A DNA stretch of 37,444 nt from Carex sylvatica (lineage: Eukaryota; Streptophyta; Magnoliopsida; Poales; Cyperaceae). Below the pieces are notes generated by a model that was not told the origin of the DNA, searched no databases, and saw only the letters and a program-made list of their open reading frames with translations. Made by a program: the position numbers and the translations under genes. Location of the stretch: assembly GCA_964058845.1 (NCBI GenBank), contig CAXKVR010000464.1, positions 1 to 37,444 of the forward strand. The letters are read 5' to 3'. Of the stretch, positions 1-10,526 are shown piece by piece. Within the stretch, counting starts at the first letter, position 1. Every line of letters starts with the position of its first letter.

Positions 1-134
1 TCTCAACCTATGAAAACAAAATAGAAATAAATAAATAAAACAAACATCAGAAAAGATTTATTTTTCCTTATATTAGGAATGAAAATGGGAAATAATTAAC
101 TTAAAACAGAATAATTACACTATTATTCTTAGAC

Positions 135-2325
135 TTTCCCCATATCTCCATCTGATGTTGTGAATCTCTGGCACATATTGGATGGAAAGCTGCTCTGCAT
201 GTCCCTGAAGTACGATTATAAGAATTTCTATATAAGGCTTTCAAAAGTATACAAAACGGAACAGTTATTTAAACAAGTAAAGAACGCATTAAATTAAAAA
301 GGTGAAAATGACTATGCTAATGCATTGCCTGGAAAACAAGCATGCTTCCAATTGACCAATAATCTTCTTAATTACGTGCAATAAGAAGTCTAAGTTACAC
401 AATAGCCAAAAATATTTGAAGAAGGTTTTTAGACACATCCTCACTTGGTTTCCAATGATGGGTTAAGATTTGGTTAAGAGTGAATATCAATTTTCCCTCT
501 CACGGAAAGGCCTAGTCAATATGGTAACCACATTACTCACATTTTTTGAGTTATTTTTTGGGCATCAAGAATCATGCACCTTCAAGGCTTGTGACTCATG
601 ATATACATTAAACAGTATAGGAAAGAAAAGCATGTGCTTCAAAAGGCAAAAAAGCACAGCTTTTACGATTAAACCCCTTGCTGTCTTATATCTCGCATGA
701 AATGTAATCATATGATTCTTTTTTAGATACATAAATTAGTTTACATTTGATGGTCAGACCTACATGCTGCATGGCGTAATAAACATGAATCTTTTGAGAT
801 ACATAAATTTAGTTTACATAGATCTAGAGGTTTTGAACCATGCTAATGTCAGTTAATAAAAGAAAGAAGGCCGTGCATGTCACATTTATAAAAAAAAAAT
901 ACTCCTGCATGTCATAATGAACATGATTCGAGCCAAAATTAATAATTAGAAAAAATAACAAAACATACCATGGCTACACCATGCTAAACATAATTCTTTT
1001 GATGGTCAGACCTATATGCTGCATGGCTTAATAAACATGATTCTTTTTTAGATACATAAATTTAGTTTACATAAATCAAGAGGTTTTCAACCATGCCAAT
1101 GTTAGTTGATAAAAGAAAAAATGCAGTGCATGTGGTACTTACAAAAAACAACAACTCATGCATGGCGTAATAAACATGATTCAAGCCCAAATAAATAATT
1201 AGAAAAAATGAACAAAAACATACCATGGCTACACCTTACACATACACCGTTCTTCACCTTGCACACATTACAAACCAGCTTCTTCCGCATGGTCGGTACA
1301 CCTTCCAAATTCAGAACCGGCTCCATTGCTTTCATATTTGCTACATAGACCTCAGGTGCCCAAAGACTACAAAACAAGTGGACGTACATATCCAAACCAT
1401 TTCCGGCTGGCTTAATAACCCCTCCTTCCTTCGGACAGAGCACACACTGCTTTGAAATGCTGTCTCTATTCCTACACCTCATACAGAGCCAAGGCTCCTC
1501 CGGCACACCATGCACACCATAACACTTCTGATGCACAAACACCTTGCATGCATCACAACACAAGAGCTTATTGGACTGAACACCGGTTTCACCGTTACAA
1601 CACATGTCGCAACTGGTACAGGGTTCATCCCCTGACTGAGGAAGGGATAAGAGCCTTTCCAGCCCAGCTTCTTGCCCCAGTAGTTTGTGTTTCTTGTTGG
1701 GCCTTTCAGAGGTAAGAACAAACCGGTCTTTCGAACCCAACATCCAGTGGAGAGATGATGCATCCTCCTCCTGGACTGCATCCTCCTGAACAGCTTCTGA
1801 CATAGGTGGAGCAGGAGTTGGTGCAGTGTCGGGTGATATATCCATTGCATCATTCTTGATTTCTTGCCCAAATTTAGAACACTCTTGAGGGGTCACAGCC
1901 ACTGCTTCAGTGCCAGAGCTTGTATCTTTCTCCACATTTTGCAGTGAAGTACCAACACTTGGAACAGAGAAGCAAGAATCCAACTGCACCTCGTCAAGAA
2001 ATTGCTTAGGCAGCAGGTTTTGTATATCTGGTAGTGTAATTGGTCGAAAGTACTGTTCAGTCTCGTCCCATATAGTGGTCTTGTCGGAAGGAGGAGGAGG
2101 AGGAGGTAGTAGTGGCTTGTCGCTCGGCTCTTCAGCTTTCCTGTGAGAATTTTTCCGACCATCTAAGTGTCTCTCGAGAAAAGAAGAGAGAGTCGAGGGG
2201 AGAGAAGGGTCTCTTGGTGCTTCTTCCCCTTCGAAAGGACACCGTACCGACAACGCCTTGACAGCCTGAGAGTATAGATCCAGGCCGTCCGAACGGCCCT
2301 TCATATGCCCTTCGCCGTGGCTCAT
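135..2325 (-). CDS. PHD/extended-PHD finger chromatin protein, 5' part (exons 1 and 2)
   Basis: Partial gene whose C-terminal portion lies beyond the left edge. Exon 1 is 2325-1224 and ends in a G|GTATGT donor. Exon 2 is 204-135, preceded by a TTCAG acceptor and followed by a GT donor; the join keeps the frame. Exon 1 gives 367 full codons plus one base. Residues 1-230 are low-complexity, with a proline run at 71-79. A C4HC3 PHD finger follows, with ligands C239, C242, C257, C260, H265, C268, C281 and C284. A second, extended PHD begins at C294/C297, with H316, C319, C352, C355 and C365. Exon 2 supplies its last ligands in the motif TCRAAFHPICAR. The PHD-knuckle-ePHD order is that of the JADE/BRPF class, which reads histone H3 tails; I recall similar plant proteins such as Arabidopsis At1g77800. 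Nuclear chromatin role is inferred from family. The start is the first ATG of the open frame. Confidence 0.88.
205..1223 (-). other. Intron 1 of the PHD gene with a tandem duplication
   Basis: A 1,019-bp intron bounded by GTATGT and TTCAG on the minus strand. It holds two diverged copies of a unit of about 235 bp, at 749-980 and 1001-1236, offset by about 252-255 bp. The right copy runs across the exon 1/intron 1 junction, so the left copy carries a duplicate of the last exon bases and a 5' splice site around 967. A shorter piece, containing TTTAGATACATAAATT, also recurs near 721, 796 and 1048. No other coding sequence was seen. Confidence 0.7.
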
Positions 2326-2455
2326 GCAGACGGCGGGACGGCGGCGGGCATCGTCGCCGGAACCCTAACACCAGACGGGAAGCCGGAAACCTATATACGA
2401 GCGAGAATCTTATCGTTTTGTTCTTTTCCGGTCAGAACTGCGGTGGGGAAGAGTG

Positions 2456-2487
2456 GGGGCTAGGGCTAGGGTTAGGGTTAGGGTTTG
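2456..2487 (-). promoter_or_regulatory. Telo-box cluster upstream of the PHD gene
   Basis: On the minus strand this reads as AAACCCTAA followed by further CCCTAA and CCCTAG units, about 130-160 bp before the start codon. AAACCCTAA is the plant telo-box, often found near transcription starts of genes active in dividing cells and bound by Myb-type telomere-repeat proteins. The position suits a promoter or 5' leader element, which is inference. It is too short and too degenerate to be an interstitial telomere. Confidence 0.55.
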
Positions 2488-3697
2488 GTCGTGACTCGGG
2501 AGGCCTCTTTGTTTCTCACGAAATGTTCTGTCAGAGTCTATTTTTGTTTGTTTTTCGCGATTTTTTGCTCGCTTCTCGGATCCAAAGATGAGATAGGGGA
2601 CGAATTGGGTTCAGTTTTTCCTATTTTTTCATCAATTTTTTTTCTCTTTTTTTATCCACTTTTTTGCACCATCGGGTTCTCGTTTCTTTTATTTTATCTT
2701 TTTTTGACTTGGGGGCGTGTTTTACGGGTAGCGTGGAATCGCGCAAAGGGAGAGAGAAAAATGAGGGTAAGTTTGCTTTTATAACAATGGAGGGCGAGGA
2801 TGCTTGCATCTTTACTTTACTGTGCTTATGCCTATTGGCTAATGCCGGTGGGGATATTTTCATATAGACCCTCATATGTTCATCTATTACTTTGACAGCT
2901 CATATGGTCAGCTCCTCAATAGCATAACTGCCATAACATCAAAATCAGGTGATGAATGAATTATTCGGGTTCGGTTTGATAAGGTCAAAAATTCGTGATT
3001 CAAAAATAATTCGGATATAATTCGAAAATAATTTGAAATTATCTAGATCAGAGATCTCAATCTTGCAATAATGTTTTGAGAAAAATTCACAAATAATTTA
3101 TAAAATTTAGAAATTTTTTATAAAATAAGCGTTTAATTCAGTTAAAGTCAGTCAACCGAATAATTCGGCATTCGGTTCGACATTACAAAAAAACAAATTT
3201 ATTGTGAATCTTGTGATTATGGTCCTTACTAGTAGTATAATTGCACTTTTCAGAAAGACGATGTGATTGAAAATTCAAATCGCAACAATTTGCTAAGAAT
3301 TCTCTCTAACAATTTTAAGTGATATGAAATTAACTTTTGCTCCTATCTTAATAGATATAGACCGTCATTGTAATAGATATAGACCGTCATTGTAAACGGA
3401 TTCCATCTGGCCTCTGCCTAAAAATTAGAAGTCTTCAATATTAGTGCAGATTTAATTAACACGAATTTTAAAGATAAATCAACGGTCCATATATATTACT
3501 CACAAGATTCCTTTTGAGTTAATTCAGAGGATACGAATTCGTTGCAAGGAGGGGTGAAAAGGGTAACGTGGCAGTGAGAGCGAAAGGTAGAGAAATGGAC
3601 AAACAAACGGGTCAGCCTTTGCTCTTTTATCATGTTTTGTTGGGCGGCAGGTCCGATCGAATCTAACCAACTCATTTAAAATCACACCCATTTGGAG
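2488..3697. other. Intergenic region left of the first MITE
   Basis: About 1.2 kb between the PHD promoter and the MITE at 3.7 kb. It starts with a T-rich stretch (2520-2700). Near 2955-3175, sequences rich in TTCGG and AATTCGG lie in inverted arrangement, possibly an old foldback element. A 22-bp perfect tandem duplication sits at 3349-3392. No convincing exon was seen on either strand. Confidence 0.4.
3349..3392. repeat. 22-bp perfect tandem duplication
   Basis: The unit TAATAGATATAGACCGTCAT plus TG occurs twice without a mismatch, at 3349-3370 and 3371-3392. It lies in noncoding DNA and looks like a recent slippage duplication. Confidence 0.9.
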
Positions 3698-3706
3698 TCT
3701 TCGACT

Positions 3707-3884
3707 GGAGTACTTATCCTCTGAGATATCTCATATTTTGCGTGACCGACGTGTCCGGTGCCTATTCGGGGATAGTGGAGGGGGCCTATTATTAAAGCTT
3801 TGATATTTGTGCAGTACGTATTTAAACGGTTCTGATTTTCCAGAAAGTCACGCAAAATATGAGATATCTCAGAGGAAGCTAATT
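3707..3884. mobile_element. MITE family A, copy 1 (178 bp)
   Basis: The terminal inverted repeats (TIRs) contain CCTCTGAGATATCTCATATT and then TTTGCGTGAC on the left, with the reverse complement on the right. A near-identical element sits at 10277-10456. Applying the ends of that copy gives 178 bp here, flanked by TCTTCGACT (3698-3706) and CCTTGAACT (3885-3893). These match at 6 of 9 positions, so this insertion would be older than copy 2. It has no coding capacity, and the transposase source is probably Mutator-like, judged from the 9-bp duplication of copy 2. Confidence 0.8.
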
Positions 3885-3893
3885 CCTTGAACT

Positions 3894-4909
3894 GAGGAGC
3901 CCCGCTTAATCTGCTCCATACCCGGTTGGACCGATTCCTAATTTTCGAGATATAATATAATTTCTAATTTATTAAGGTTTTTTTTGTAAGAAAACGCTTA
4001 TTTTATTGGCTCTCGTTCTCTTTTTTTTTTTTAATAATAATTGATGATGTGGCATTAAAAAATTTATAGCTAATTGCATGAGTATAGGTGTAGAACAGTA
4101 GAAATAAAAAATAACTTAATTTTTATTTAATGCTTGACATTTTTTTTTATTTTCATTCTTAGTTTTAACAATGTAGATTAAGAGGTCGAAATTTTTTCAT
4201 TTCGAAGTTTGAAAATGATTACGGATTCGGGCTTTCGTGATCCGAATAGAATACCGTAATTAGCATGATTCAAGGTCCAATTGCTAACAGTCAGAATTTT
4301 TTATTTATAGAAATTATTTAAAAATAATATAGAAAAATATATGGATTGTACTAAGATTTCGATTATGTAAAGAAACTGAATCATTGATTTAATTATTATA
4401 AATATTTATGTTACTTTTATTGTCACAAGATACCACATAACTACATAGAAACTGGAACAAATACGAAATCCAACATGACATCATCATGGCAAATTAAATT
4501 ACCTAACTGATGAAATATTATGAAAATTTAATCAATGGTTGGTGAATTTGGATGTTCAAAATTCACAGTCTGGATTAATGGAACTATGGAAGGAAACAAA
4601 ATTTACGTAGATCGCACTGGGACCTGGTCAAATTTACGTAGATCGCACTGGGACCTGGTCTGAGCGGCATATATTTGGGTTCTCTGGCGGAAAAAAAATA
4701 GGAGACTATTTTCGACAAAAAGAAAGGCAGTACATCGGCTAATCACCAATACGGCACTAGAGATAGAAAACTAACAATTATACATTTAGGATATAAACAG
4801 GGAATCTCGATAAGAGGTTGAGATGAGGATCAAAATAAATCCTTTGTATAGGTGTGAGAGTTTATAATAAGTATATTTAGGACTTGTAAATAAACTTTTT
4901 TTATCAATA
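3894..4909. other. Intergenic region, no gene seen
   Basis: An AT-rich stretch of about 1 kb without recognisable exons. The one clear structure is a 31-bp perfect tandem duplication at 4599-4660. Confidence 0.5.
4599..4660. repeat. 31-bp perfect tandem duplication
   Basis: The 31-bp unit, starting AAATTTACGTAGATCGCACT, is repeated exactly at 4599-4629 and 4630-4660. It is noncoding and appears recent because there is no divergence. Confidence 0.92.
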
Positions 4910-4917
4910 TATCTGTT

Positions 4918-5792
4918 TAGGGGTGGCAACGAATCGAACTTATCTTAGGTTTGAGTTTGGTTTGAATTAATTTCGAACCGAACCTGGTTTGATTTGTTTC
5001 GAATCGAACCTATTTCGAACCGAATTAATTGCGAACTACACATTTTTCGAATCGAACCCGAATCGAATTACGAACCAAATTATTTTTTAGCAGCCCTAGT
5101 TATACTGGTAGTTTATACATTAATTTTTTTCTCGCAGGACAAAATTCACATGGCTTCCTTTTACCAGTATAAATGAGTGTTTTTAAGTTGAAAAATTATT
5201 CATGAAAAATACATCACAACAAATAATCGTAAAAAGAGGATTAAGTACAAGAACTGAAATATACAGTAAAACAAGTAATCGTATCTCGAGTGCTCACTCG
5301 ATCAAACTCTTGATCAGACCATCTAATGAAGTGATAATCCGAAAGGTAGAGAAGGAGGAGGAGATACGGCCGAAGAGAGAGGAAAGACAGCCATCTAGGC
5401 TGGAGAGAGGAGAGACAGCCAGTCGCCGAGAGCGTCGGCTAGATTTTGGAGCGAGAGGGAGAGTGAGTTAGGGAGAGGCAGAAAGAGAACTAGGTTATTA
5501 AGATTTGAGAGCGATGGAGCGTCGGCTAAGTTAAATTATAACTCTCTATCTTGGATTTTAATTTCATTAGGTAAATGAACGACCGATGTTATTATGAGAT
5601 TCGAACCACAAAAAAATTACGAACCTATTTCGATCGAACCAAGCTAGGTTTGAGTTTGGTTTGAATTAATTCCGAACCGAACTTGGTTTGGTTCGTTTCA
5701 ATTCGAACTCATTTCGAATTGAATTAAACTCGAATCAAACCCAAATCAAACCCGAATCGAATTTCAAACCTCGAATTTTTTTGCCAGCCCTA
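4918..5792. mobile_element. Non-autonomous hAT-like element (875 bp) with 8-bp TSD
   Basis: The element begins TAGGGGTGGCAA and ends TTGCCAGCCCTA, which are inverted matches at 11 of 12 positions. It is flanked by the perfect 8-bp duplication TATCTGTT (4910-4917 and 5793-5800), the hAT signature. Two regions of about 150 bp inside it, near 4945-5095 and 5645-5790, are direct relatives rich in CGAACC and CGAATC. The first ends in GCAGCCCTA at about 5098, which looks like another copy of the right terminus. A purine-rich, higher-GC segment lies at 5340-5530. An open frame at 5202-5471 falls inside and shows no recognisable protein, so I do not call a gene. Confidence 0.85.
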
Positions 5793-6849
5793 TATCTGTT
5801 ATCGGCAACTTTAAAAAATTTAAAAAAAAAATGGATGTTTAAAGGTTAATAGTATATTTGTTAAGTATCGGTGGCATTTGGACAAATTCAGAGTAGTTCA
5901 GCATGATCCGGTTTCATGGAAAAAAAAAGAGAGAGAGACATGGTTCCTTCACTATTAAGATTTTAGATTTGTCATGTCATTTTCAAAGCTCTCATGGAGA
6001 AAATTCACGGAATATATATTATAACTTCCGTTTCAACTTCCAATACATTTTATAATAGTTAAATTAAATACAAAGTCTCCCGTTTTTAAGAAGTGGGGAA
6101 AGGAATTTACAAATCACGAAGCATAGAATTTCCGAGGACTTTACTTTTATTTTTTTTCTTATAAACAACGGTACAACTACCAATATATAAGAAGACATAT
6201 ATATCACTATATCAGCTCTTACAAGTACGTATAAATATTATAATTAAATCTCCTTGTACAAAACTAGACAAAAAAATAATAAACAGATTAGAAAAGATGA
6301 GCCTTCAAATCGACATGCTCGAATGTGTATTTTTTTGTTTCGTTTTTGTTTCGAGTCAGAGACAGAAAGGCGCAGTGCGGAGAGAGGTGTATTTTTTTAT
6401 TTTTTTTATTTTTTGCATATCAGAAGCTCGTAGGCATATTTCAGTTGATAAAGCTTTCCACTGATACAGAGACATTTTTTACATGATATGTTTGAAGAAC
6501 ATTTGTAAAAAATGAAGATAAACTAAGTATCAGACAATCATAATCCTCCCAAAGAAAACATTGCAATCACAACAAACAATTGAATAGCGAAAAATCACAG
6601 ATCCAGTTAAGGCTGTTAGGCCTAGGCAGTGCACATTTTTTTTTAATCAATTAAAGGGCCAAATTAATTGGATCATGACCGTCTCTTATACAATTTAGAA
6701 AATTTGAGTACAATATTATTGGGCTATCCAAACATTATTGGGCTCCAAAATAGAGTAATGTTAATTTTCACATAACACAAAGATTCAAAACTCAGTTTTT
6801 GTAAATTAGTTTTGAATAGACGCTATAAGAGATCCGCCTATCTTCAAAA

Positions 6850-7075
6850 CCTATTGTATAGGTCTCAAACGAAGAATCTAAACCGTTCAAATTCATTTAC
6901 TTCATGAATGATGTATTTACGTACAAAATCTATAAAATGTTGAACTTATTTGATATCAAGTCGAGCAACCAAAAGTGGTAAGAAATAAATATATTAAAAT
7001 TAATTGAAAACTTTTTATTTTAAATTATTTTTTACTGCTCAATTTGATACTAAATATACTTAAATTTTTTTTAAT
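6850..7075. repeat. Decayed copy of hairpin MITE family B
   Basis: The left half matches the subterminal sequence of the elements at 7446-7852 and 24083-24499 (AACCGTTCAAATTCAT, then a TTCATGAATGATG motif). A weak inverted counterpart follows at about 7030-7070. Both ends are eroded and no target duplication can be read, so the limits are approximate. Confidence 0.5.
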
Positions 7076-7214
7076 CTTTATATATAAACAGAGAAAGGAG
7101 ATCCGTTTGAACAGTGAAACTGATCTGATAAGTTTTGGATAACTTTCGCTAAAATCTGGGTGACTTTCGCTGAAATCTTTAGCATTAGAATGCTAGACAA
7201 CAGCAACAACAGCA

Positions 7215-7263
7215 AAGCAACGACGATGACGACGACGACGATGACAACAACAACAACAACAAT

Positions 7264-7304
<41 letters not shown>

Positions 7305-7326
7305 GAAGAAGAAGAAGAAGAAGGAG
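7215..7326. repeat. Compound trinucleotide microsatellite
   Basis: Consecutive runs of ACG/ATG, ACA, ATA and AGA triplets, about 110 bp in all. The frame through it encodes homopolymer-like runs of threonine, isoleucine and arginine, which comes from the repeat and is not evidence of a protein. Confidence 0.9.
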
Positions 7327-7445
7327 GGTTCAAATGTCTTCATTTTTTTTGCCTTCATCATGCCTCTGTTTTTAAAAACTTTAATAAATCAACATTTGAA
7401 ACTTAAAAGTCAAAATAAAATCATTGGATATGATCTATATCATTT

Positions 7446-7852
7446 GAGTTTGGCTAATATAACATCAGTGTCATTTTAACCTATATAACACCTACTCTAA
7501 AACCTATTAAATCGACTTCAAACAATAAATTCAAACCGTTCAAACCGATCTACTTCATTAGTTATGTGTTTACATGCAAAATTTATAACTTTTCGAATTT
7601 ATTTAGTATTAGGTCAAGCGGTCAAATATATGAGTTTTTAAGTTAATTTTAATACATTAATTTTTTAATATTTATACCAGTTGATTTGATACTAAAATAA
7701 CTCAAAAATATAAAAAATTTGTATGTAAACGCATCACACATAATGTAAATTGGTTTGAACGGTTTGAATTTACCGTTTGAAGTCGATTTGATAGGTTTTA
7801 GACTTGGTGTTATATTGGTTAAAATGACATTGATGTTATACTAGCCAAACGC
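7446..7852. mobile_element. Hairpin MITE family B (407 bp), 9-bp TSD
   Basis: An almost full-length imperfect palindrome. The left end GAGTTTGGCTAATATAACAT pairs with the right end (read in reverse GCGTTTGGCTAGTATAACAT). Flanks carry the perfect 9-bp duplication ATATCATTT at 7437-7445 and 7853-7861, which points to Mutator-type insertion. Internal parts include CTTCAAACAATAAATTCAAA and its inverted partner near 7750-7795, shared with several other elements in this window. It has no coding capacity; a transcript would fold into one long hairpin. Confidence 0.85.
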
Positions 7853-7861
7853 ATATCATTT

Positions 7862-8492
7862 TATCTATGCACATGTAAAATATTATGACATTTCAACTTT
7901 GTTTTAGTTGTCATCAAGAGATTGTAAAAATGTACTAATATGGATAATTTTCAGACGTTGATTTTCAACTTATTAATTCACATAAAAATAAAAATAAAAT
8001 GTGATAATATTTTGTGAGCATTTAGAGAAAATAACATAAGATCACATCTAACAGTTTTATTTTAATATTTATAATTTAAATTTTGAGTTATTAAAATTTT
8101 TAAAAATAAAAAGCACGATAAAATTACAAAAATTAAAGGCATTTGAACTCTCCTCTAATAATAATAATTAAAGCGAGTGGCAACTGGCAAGTCGTTTTAA
8201 CTTCCATTCACATTTAACGATATTATTTACAAGGCAACAAAATAAAATGGTAGCACAATTGGCTATAAAAAACGCTAGGGCTTTTTTCTACTAGTAAAAG
8301 TGTCACATGTCCCAAATGCAACATAATTTCTTATTTCAAAGGTATGTGTTAAAGGCTGTATTTCATATCTCTTGTCATGTTTCCTAGATGCCTCTTTATT
8401 TTTTATTTTTTTTCTCAAGGTGAATCCCTTGAACTTCTATTTTTCGAAGCTGAGATCATCTCTGTTTTGTTTTTTTTTCGGTGAAATTGCAG
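7862..8492. other. Intergenic AT-rich region, nothing recognised
   Basis: AT-rich sequence with no recognised exon. At 8141-8155 a GCATTTGAACTCTCCTC sequence resembles the outer end of the elements near 20228 and 22135, so an old element boundary may lie here. Confidence 0.35.
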
Positions 8493-9143
8493 ATGTCACG
8501 CCGTCGATATTCATCGAAGAAATAATCAAGATATTTAAAGAAGCTGATAGATCGCTTCGTGATATTACTAGAGAATTAGTCTCTGGCAATGTTTCAAGTG
8601 CTGCTGAGAATTCTTCTACTTTCATGTGTGGCACCTTTCTCATATGCTTAATTTATTTGCTCTATCTTAAATAAATTAGGATCAAATGTTAAAAGTGTTT
8701 TGGTAATTAATTCGACATAATATTTTAGATTGGGTACGAGTAAGACAGAAATGTTGCCACAAATTAATTGGATAGGTTTTTGGTACTAATATCCATTATT
8801 TTATATCCTCCTTGAAAAAATTTCACAAGTAGCCTTGCTTTAGTATTATTTATCTATCTGATACATGTTGAGGTTTATTAATTTTTTTTTCCCAGTGCTG
8901 CTTTTGTTATTATTTTTTTCTTATTAGAGCAAACTGGTTTCTTCAATTTTCTTCTGCTTTTATTGAACCGTTATCAAAGTTCCAAAATTTCATTGGTGAT
9001 TAGGATCAAACGGGACCTAAATCGTGTGCAGGCCTGATGAAAGAAAGAAGTTGGTTTTGCTTGCACGGCTGTGCTCTAAATCCACATGATAGCGGAATAC
9101 TCGACGAGGAATATGTCAGGGTTTGGGAGTTGATCTTAACGAG
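8493..9143 (+). pseudogene. Possible two-exon coding remnant of unknown family
   Basis: Two stretches look exon-like. The first begins after a T-rich tract and AAATTGCAG acceptor at 8493 and stays open to about 8627, with a hydrophilic helical-looking sequence (EEIIKIFKEADRSLRDITRE). The second starts after GTGTGCAG at 9032 and ends at 9143 with an excellent AACGAG|GTATGC donor, reading ILDEEYVRVWELILTR. The frames can be joined only if a weak ATGT|GTGGCA donor near 8627 is used. I see no start codon, further exons or recognised domain. It may be a fragment of a degraded gene, or chance. I do not assign a function. Confidence 0.25.
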
Positions 9144-10267
9144 GTATGCATAACTAATTGATTTGGTTCGGTATTAGGTGCTTGTGATCCCTTTTGCTTA
9201 GTCATATTTTGGTAATTGTTGCGAACTAGCGATGCTACAAAGAGGGCGCTTTTATGGTTGCAGTTTCTTTTGTTGTAAACAGTATATAGACTCGAAATAT
9301 ATTCTCGAGTTTTTTTGTTATGTTATTATAATTATATATGTTGCTCAAAAATATATATACCGCTGTAACAAATCCAATGTCTCCAATTTTAATTGATCAA
9401 ATTTCTTTCAAATAAAAAAATATATACTTAATTGATTGCAAAAAGGAGAGTATATCTTCTGTGCTTAACCATATTTTAATTCCAAAATGGAAGAAAAATA
9501 AACAAAGTAAAAGAACTCTCAATGATATGCTTATTAATTTTTGCCGTATCAATTTTTTTATAACAAGTTCTATAAATAATAAATACAAATCCCGTGTTTG
9601 GGGATGTATTTTTGTTTCATGGACAAGAATGTATAGCGATTTTAAGTCTGCCAAATTTATGGGTTAAACTTTAAAAGAAAGGGGAAATTTCATATATATA
9701 TCCCTTAAAAAAATTAAGTTACTCTTTTTAATTTAAAAACTCACAAATTTATCTATTTTATTATCTTTTCTATTAAAAATTATTTTAAATTTATAAATAC
9801 CCATTTTACTCTTTATTTTAAATTTTATAAATACACATGATTGATATATTAAAATGTGCTTGTAGATCAAATTTTGCATTTTTTTTGACTATTTATTAAG
9901 ATGCGTACAAAAATTCAAAGGTTTGAAAACAACGATTTTGTAAAATACTTAATAAATAGTAAAAAAATAAGACAAATGTAAATTTTGATCAAAAAAATAT
10001 ATTTTAATATATCAATCATGTTAAACGGTTTGAATCGACAATTTAAAATTTAACAACTTAAAAATATAGAATATAATTCGGTATCTCAATAAAAGAGTGC
10101 AAGTGGAGTAGTGGATCCCTCCTCAAATATAATATTCTTTAAAATATTTAATAATATTTCAACGGAGAAATTTCTAAATACAAAAAAATGATGGGTATTT
10201 TTCAATTTCGGTTTTCTTTTATAAAATTTGTCAGTTTTAAAAGTTTCCGATCACTGCGTCCTCGCCG
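9144..10267. other. Intergenic region with repeat relics before the GeBP gene
   Basis: No gene was seen. The segment 9678-9835 shares a diverged repeat with 37037-37185 (AAATTTCATRTATA start, ACTCACAAATTTATC, CCATTTTACTCTTTATT). It is followed by an imperfect inverted repeat at about 9835-10035 related to hairpin family C. The last 200 bp would hold the original promoter of the GeBP gene, now separated from its start codon by a MITE. Confidence 0.45.
9835..10035. repeat. Partial hairpin MITE related to family C
   Basis: ATTAAAATGTGCTTGTAGAT on the left pairs imperfectly with ATATTTTAATATATCAATC on the right, around a centre near 9935 with inverted ACTATTTATTAAGATG and CTTAATAAATAGT. The same core occurs at 17134-17534. 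The outer ends are not clear. Confidence 0.55.
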
Positions 10268-10276
10268 CCTCGACTT

Positions 10277-10456
10277 TCGAGTGCATATCCTCTGGGATAT
10301 CTCATATTTTGCGTGACCGACGTGTCCGGTTTCTATTCGGGGGTGGCGCGGGGGCCAGTATTATTTGAGCTTTGAGATTCGCGTAGAACGTATTGCAACG
10401 GTTTAGGTTTTCCAGAAAGTCAGGCAAAATATGAGATCTCTCAGAGGATGCGAATT
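10277..10456. mobile_element. MITE family A, copy 2 (180 bp), 9-bp TSD, upstream of GeBP gene
   Basis: Same element as at 3707-3884, with inverted ends around CCTCTGRGATATCTCATATT. It is flanked by the perfect 9-bp duplication CCTCGACTT (10268-10276 and 10457-10465), which supports Mutator-type insertion and is less decayed than at copy 1. Its right end contributes an ATG at 10431 in frame with the downstream GeBP coding sequence and places the element within 70 bp of the likely native start. Confidence 0.88.
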
Positions 10457-10526
10457 CCTCGACTTCTCCGTCTGTCTGCTCTCTTTTCTCATTTCACAGT
10501 TCCTCGTTCCCTTAAAACAAAACACA

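Larger units (their letters stand above)
5801..7436. other. Intergenic region with MITE debris and a microsatellite
   Basis: No gene was seen. It holds a decayed copy of the hairpin MITE family around 6850-7075, shown by the shared AAACCGTTCAAATTCATTTA and ACTTCATGAATGATG stretches. A compound trinucleotide microsatellite follows at 7215-7326. The rest is AT-rich single-copy-looking sequence. Confidence 0.45.

Noticed and set aside
1225..1715. Plus-strand open frames opposite the PHD gene
   Set aside because: They lie antisense to a well-supported zinc-finger exon and show no domain or start context of their own.
2485..2875. Open frames on both strands upstream of the PHD gene
   Set aside because: They arise from T-rich sequence, and the products are low-complexity hydrophobic runs with no known family.
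5202..5471. 89-codon frame inside the hAT-like element
   Set aside because: Glu/Arg-rich translation of a purine-rich repeat; no transposase motif or homology recognised.
7160..7375. 71-codon frame through the trinucleotide microsatellite
   Set aside because: Consists of repeat-encoded Thr, Ile and Arg runs.
10431..10526. GeBP start at the upstream ATG as the main start
   Set aside because: The first residues derive from a MITE terminus and the family does not require them; kept as a finding rather than as the CDS start.
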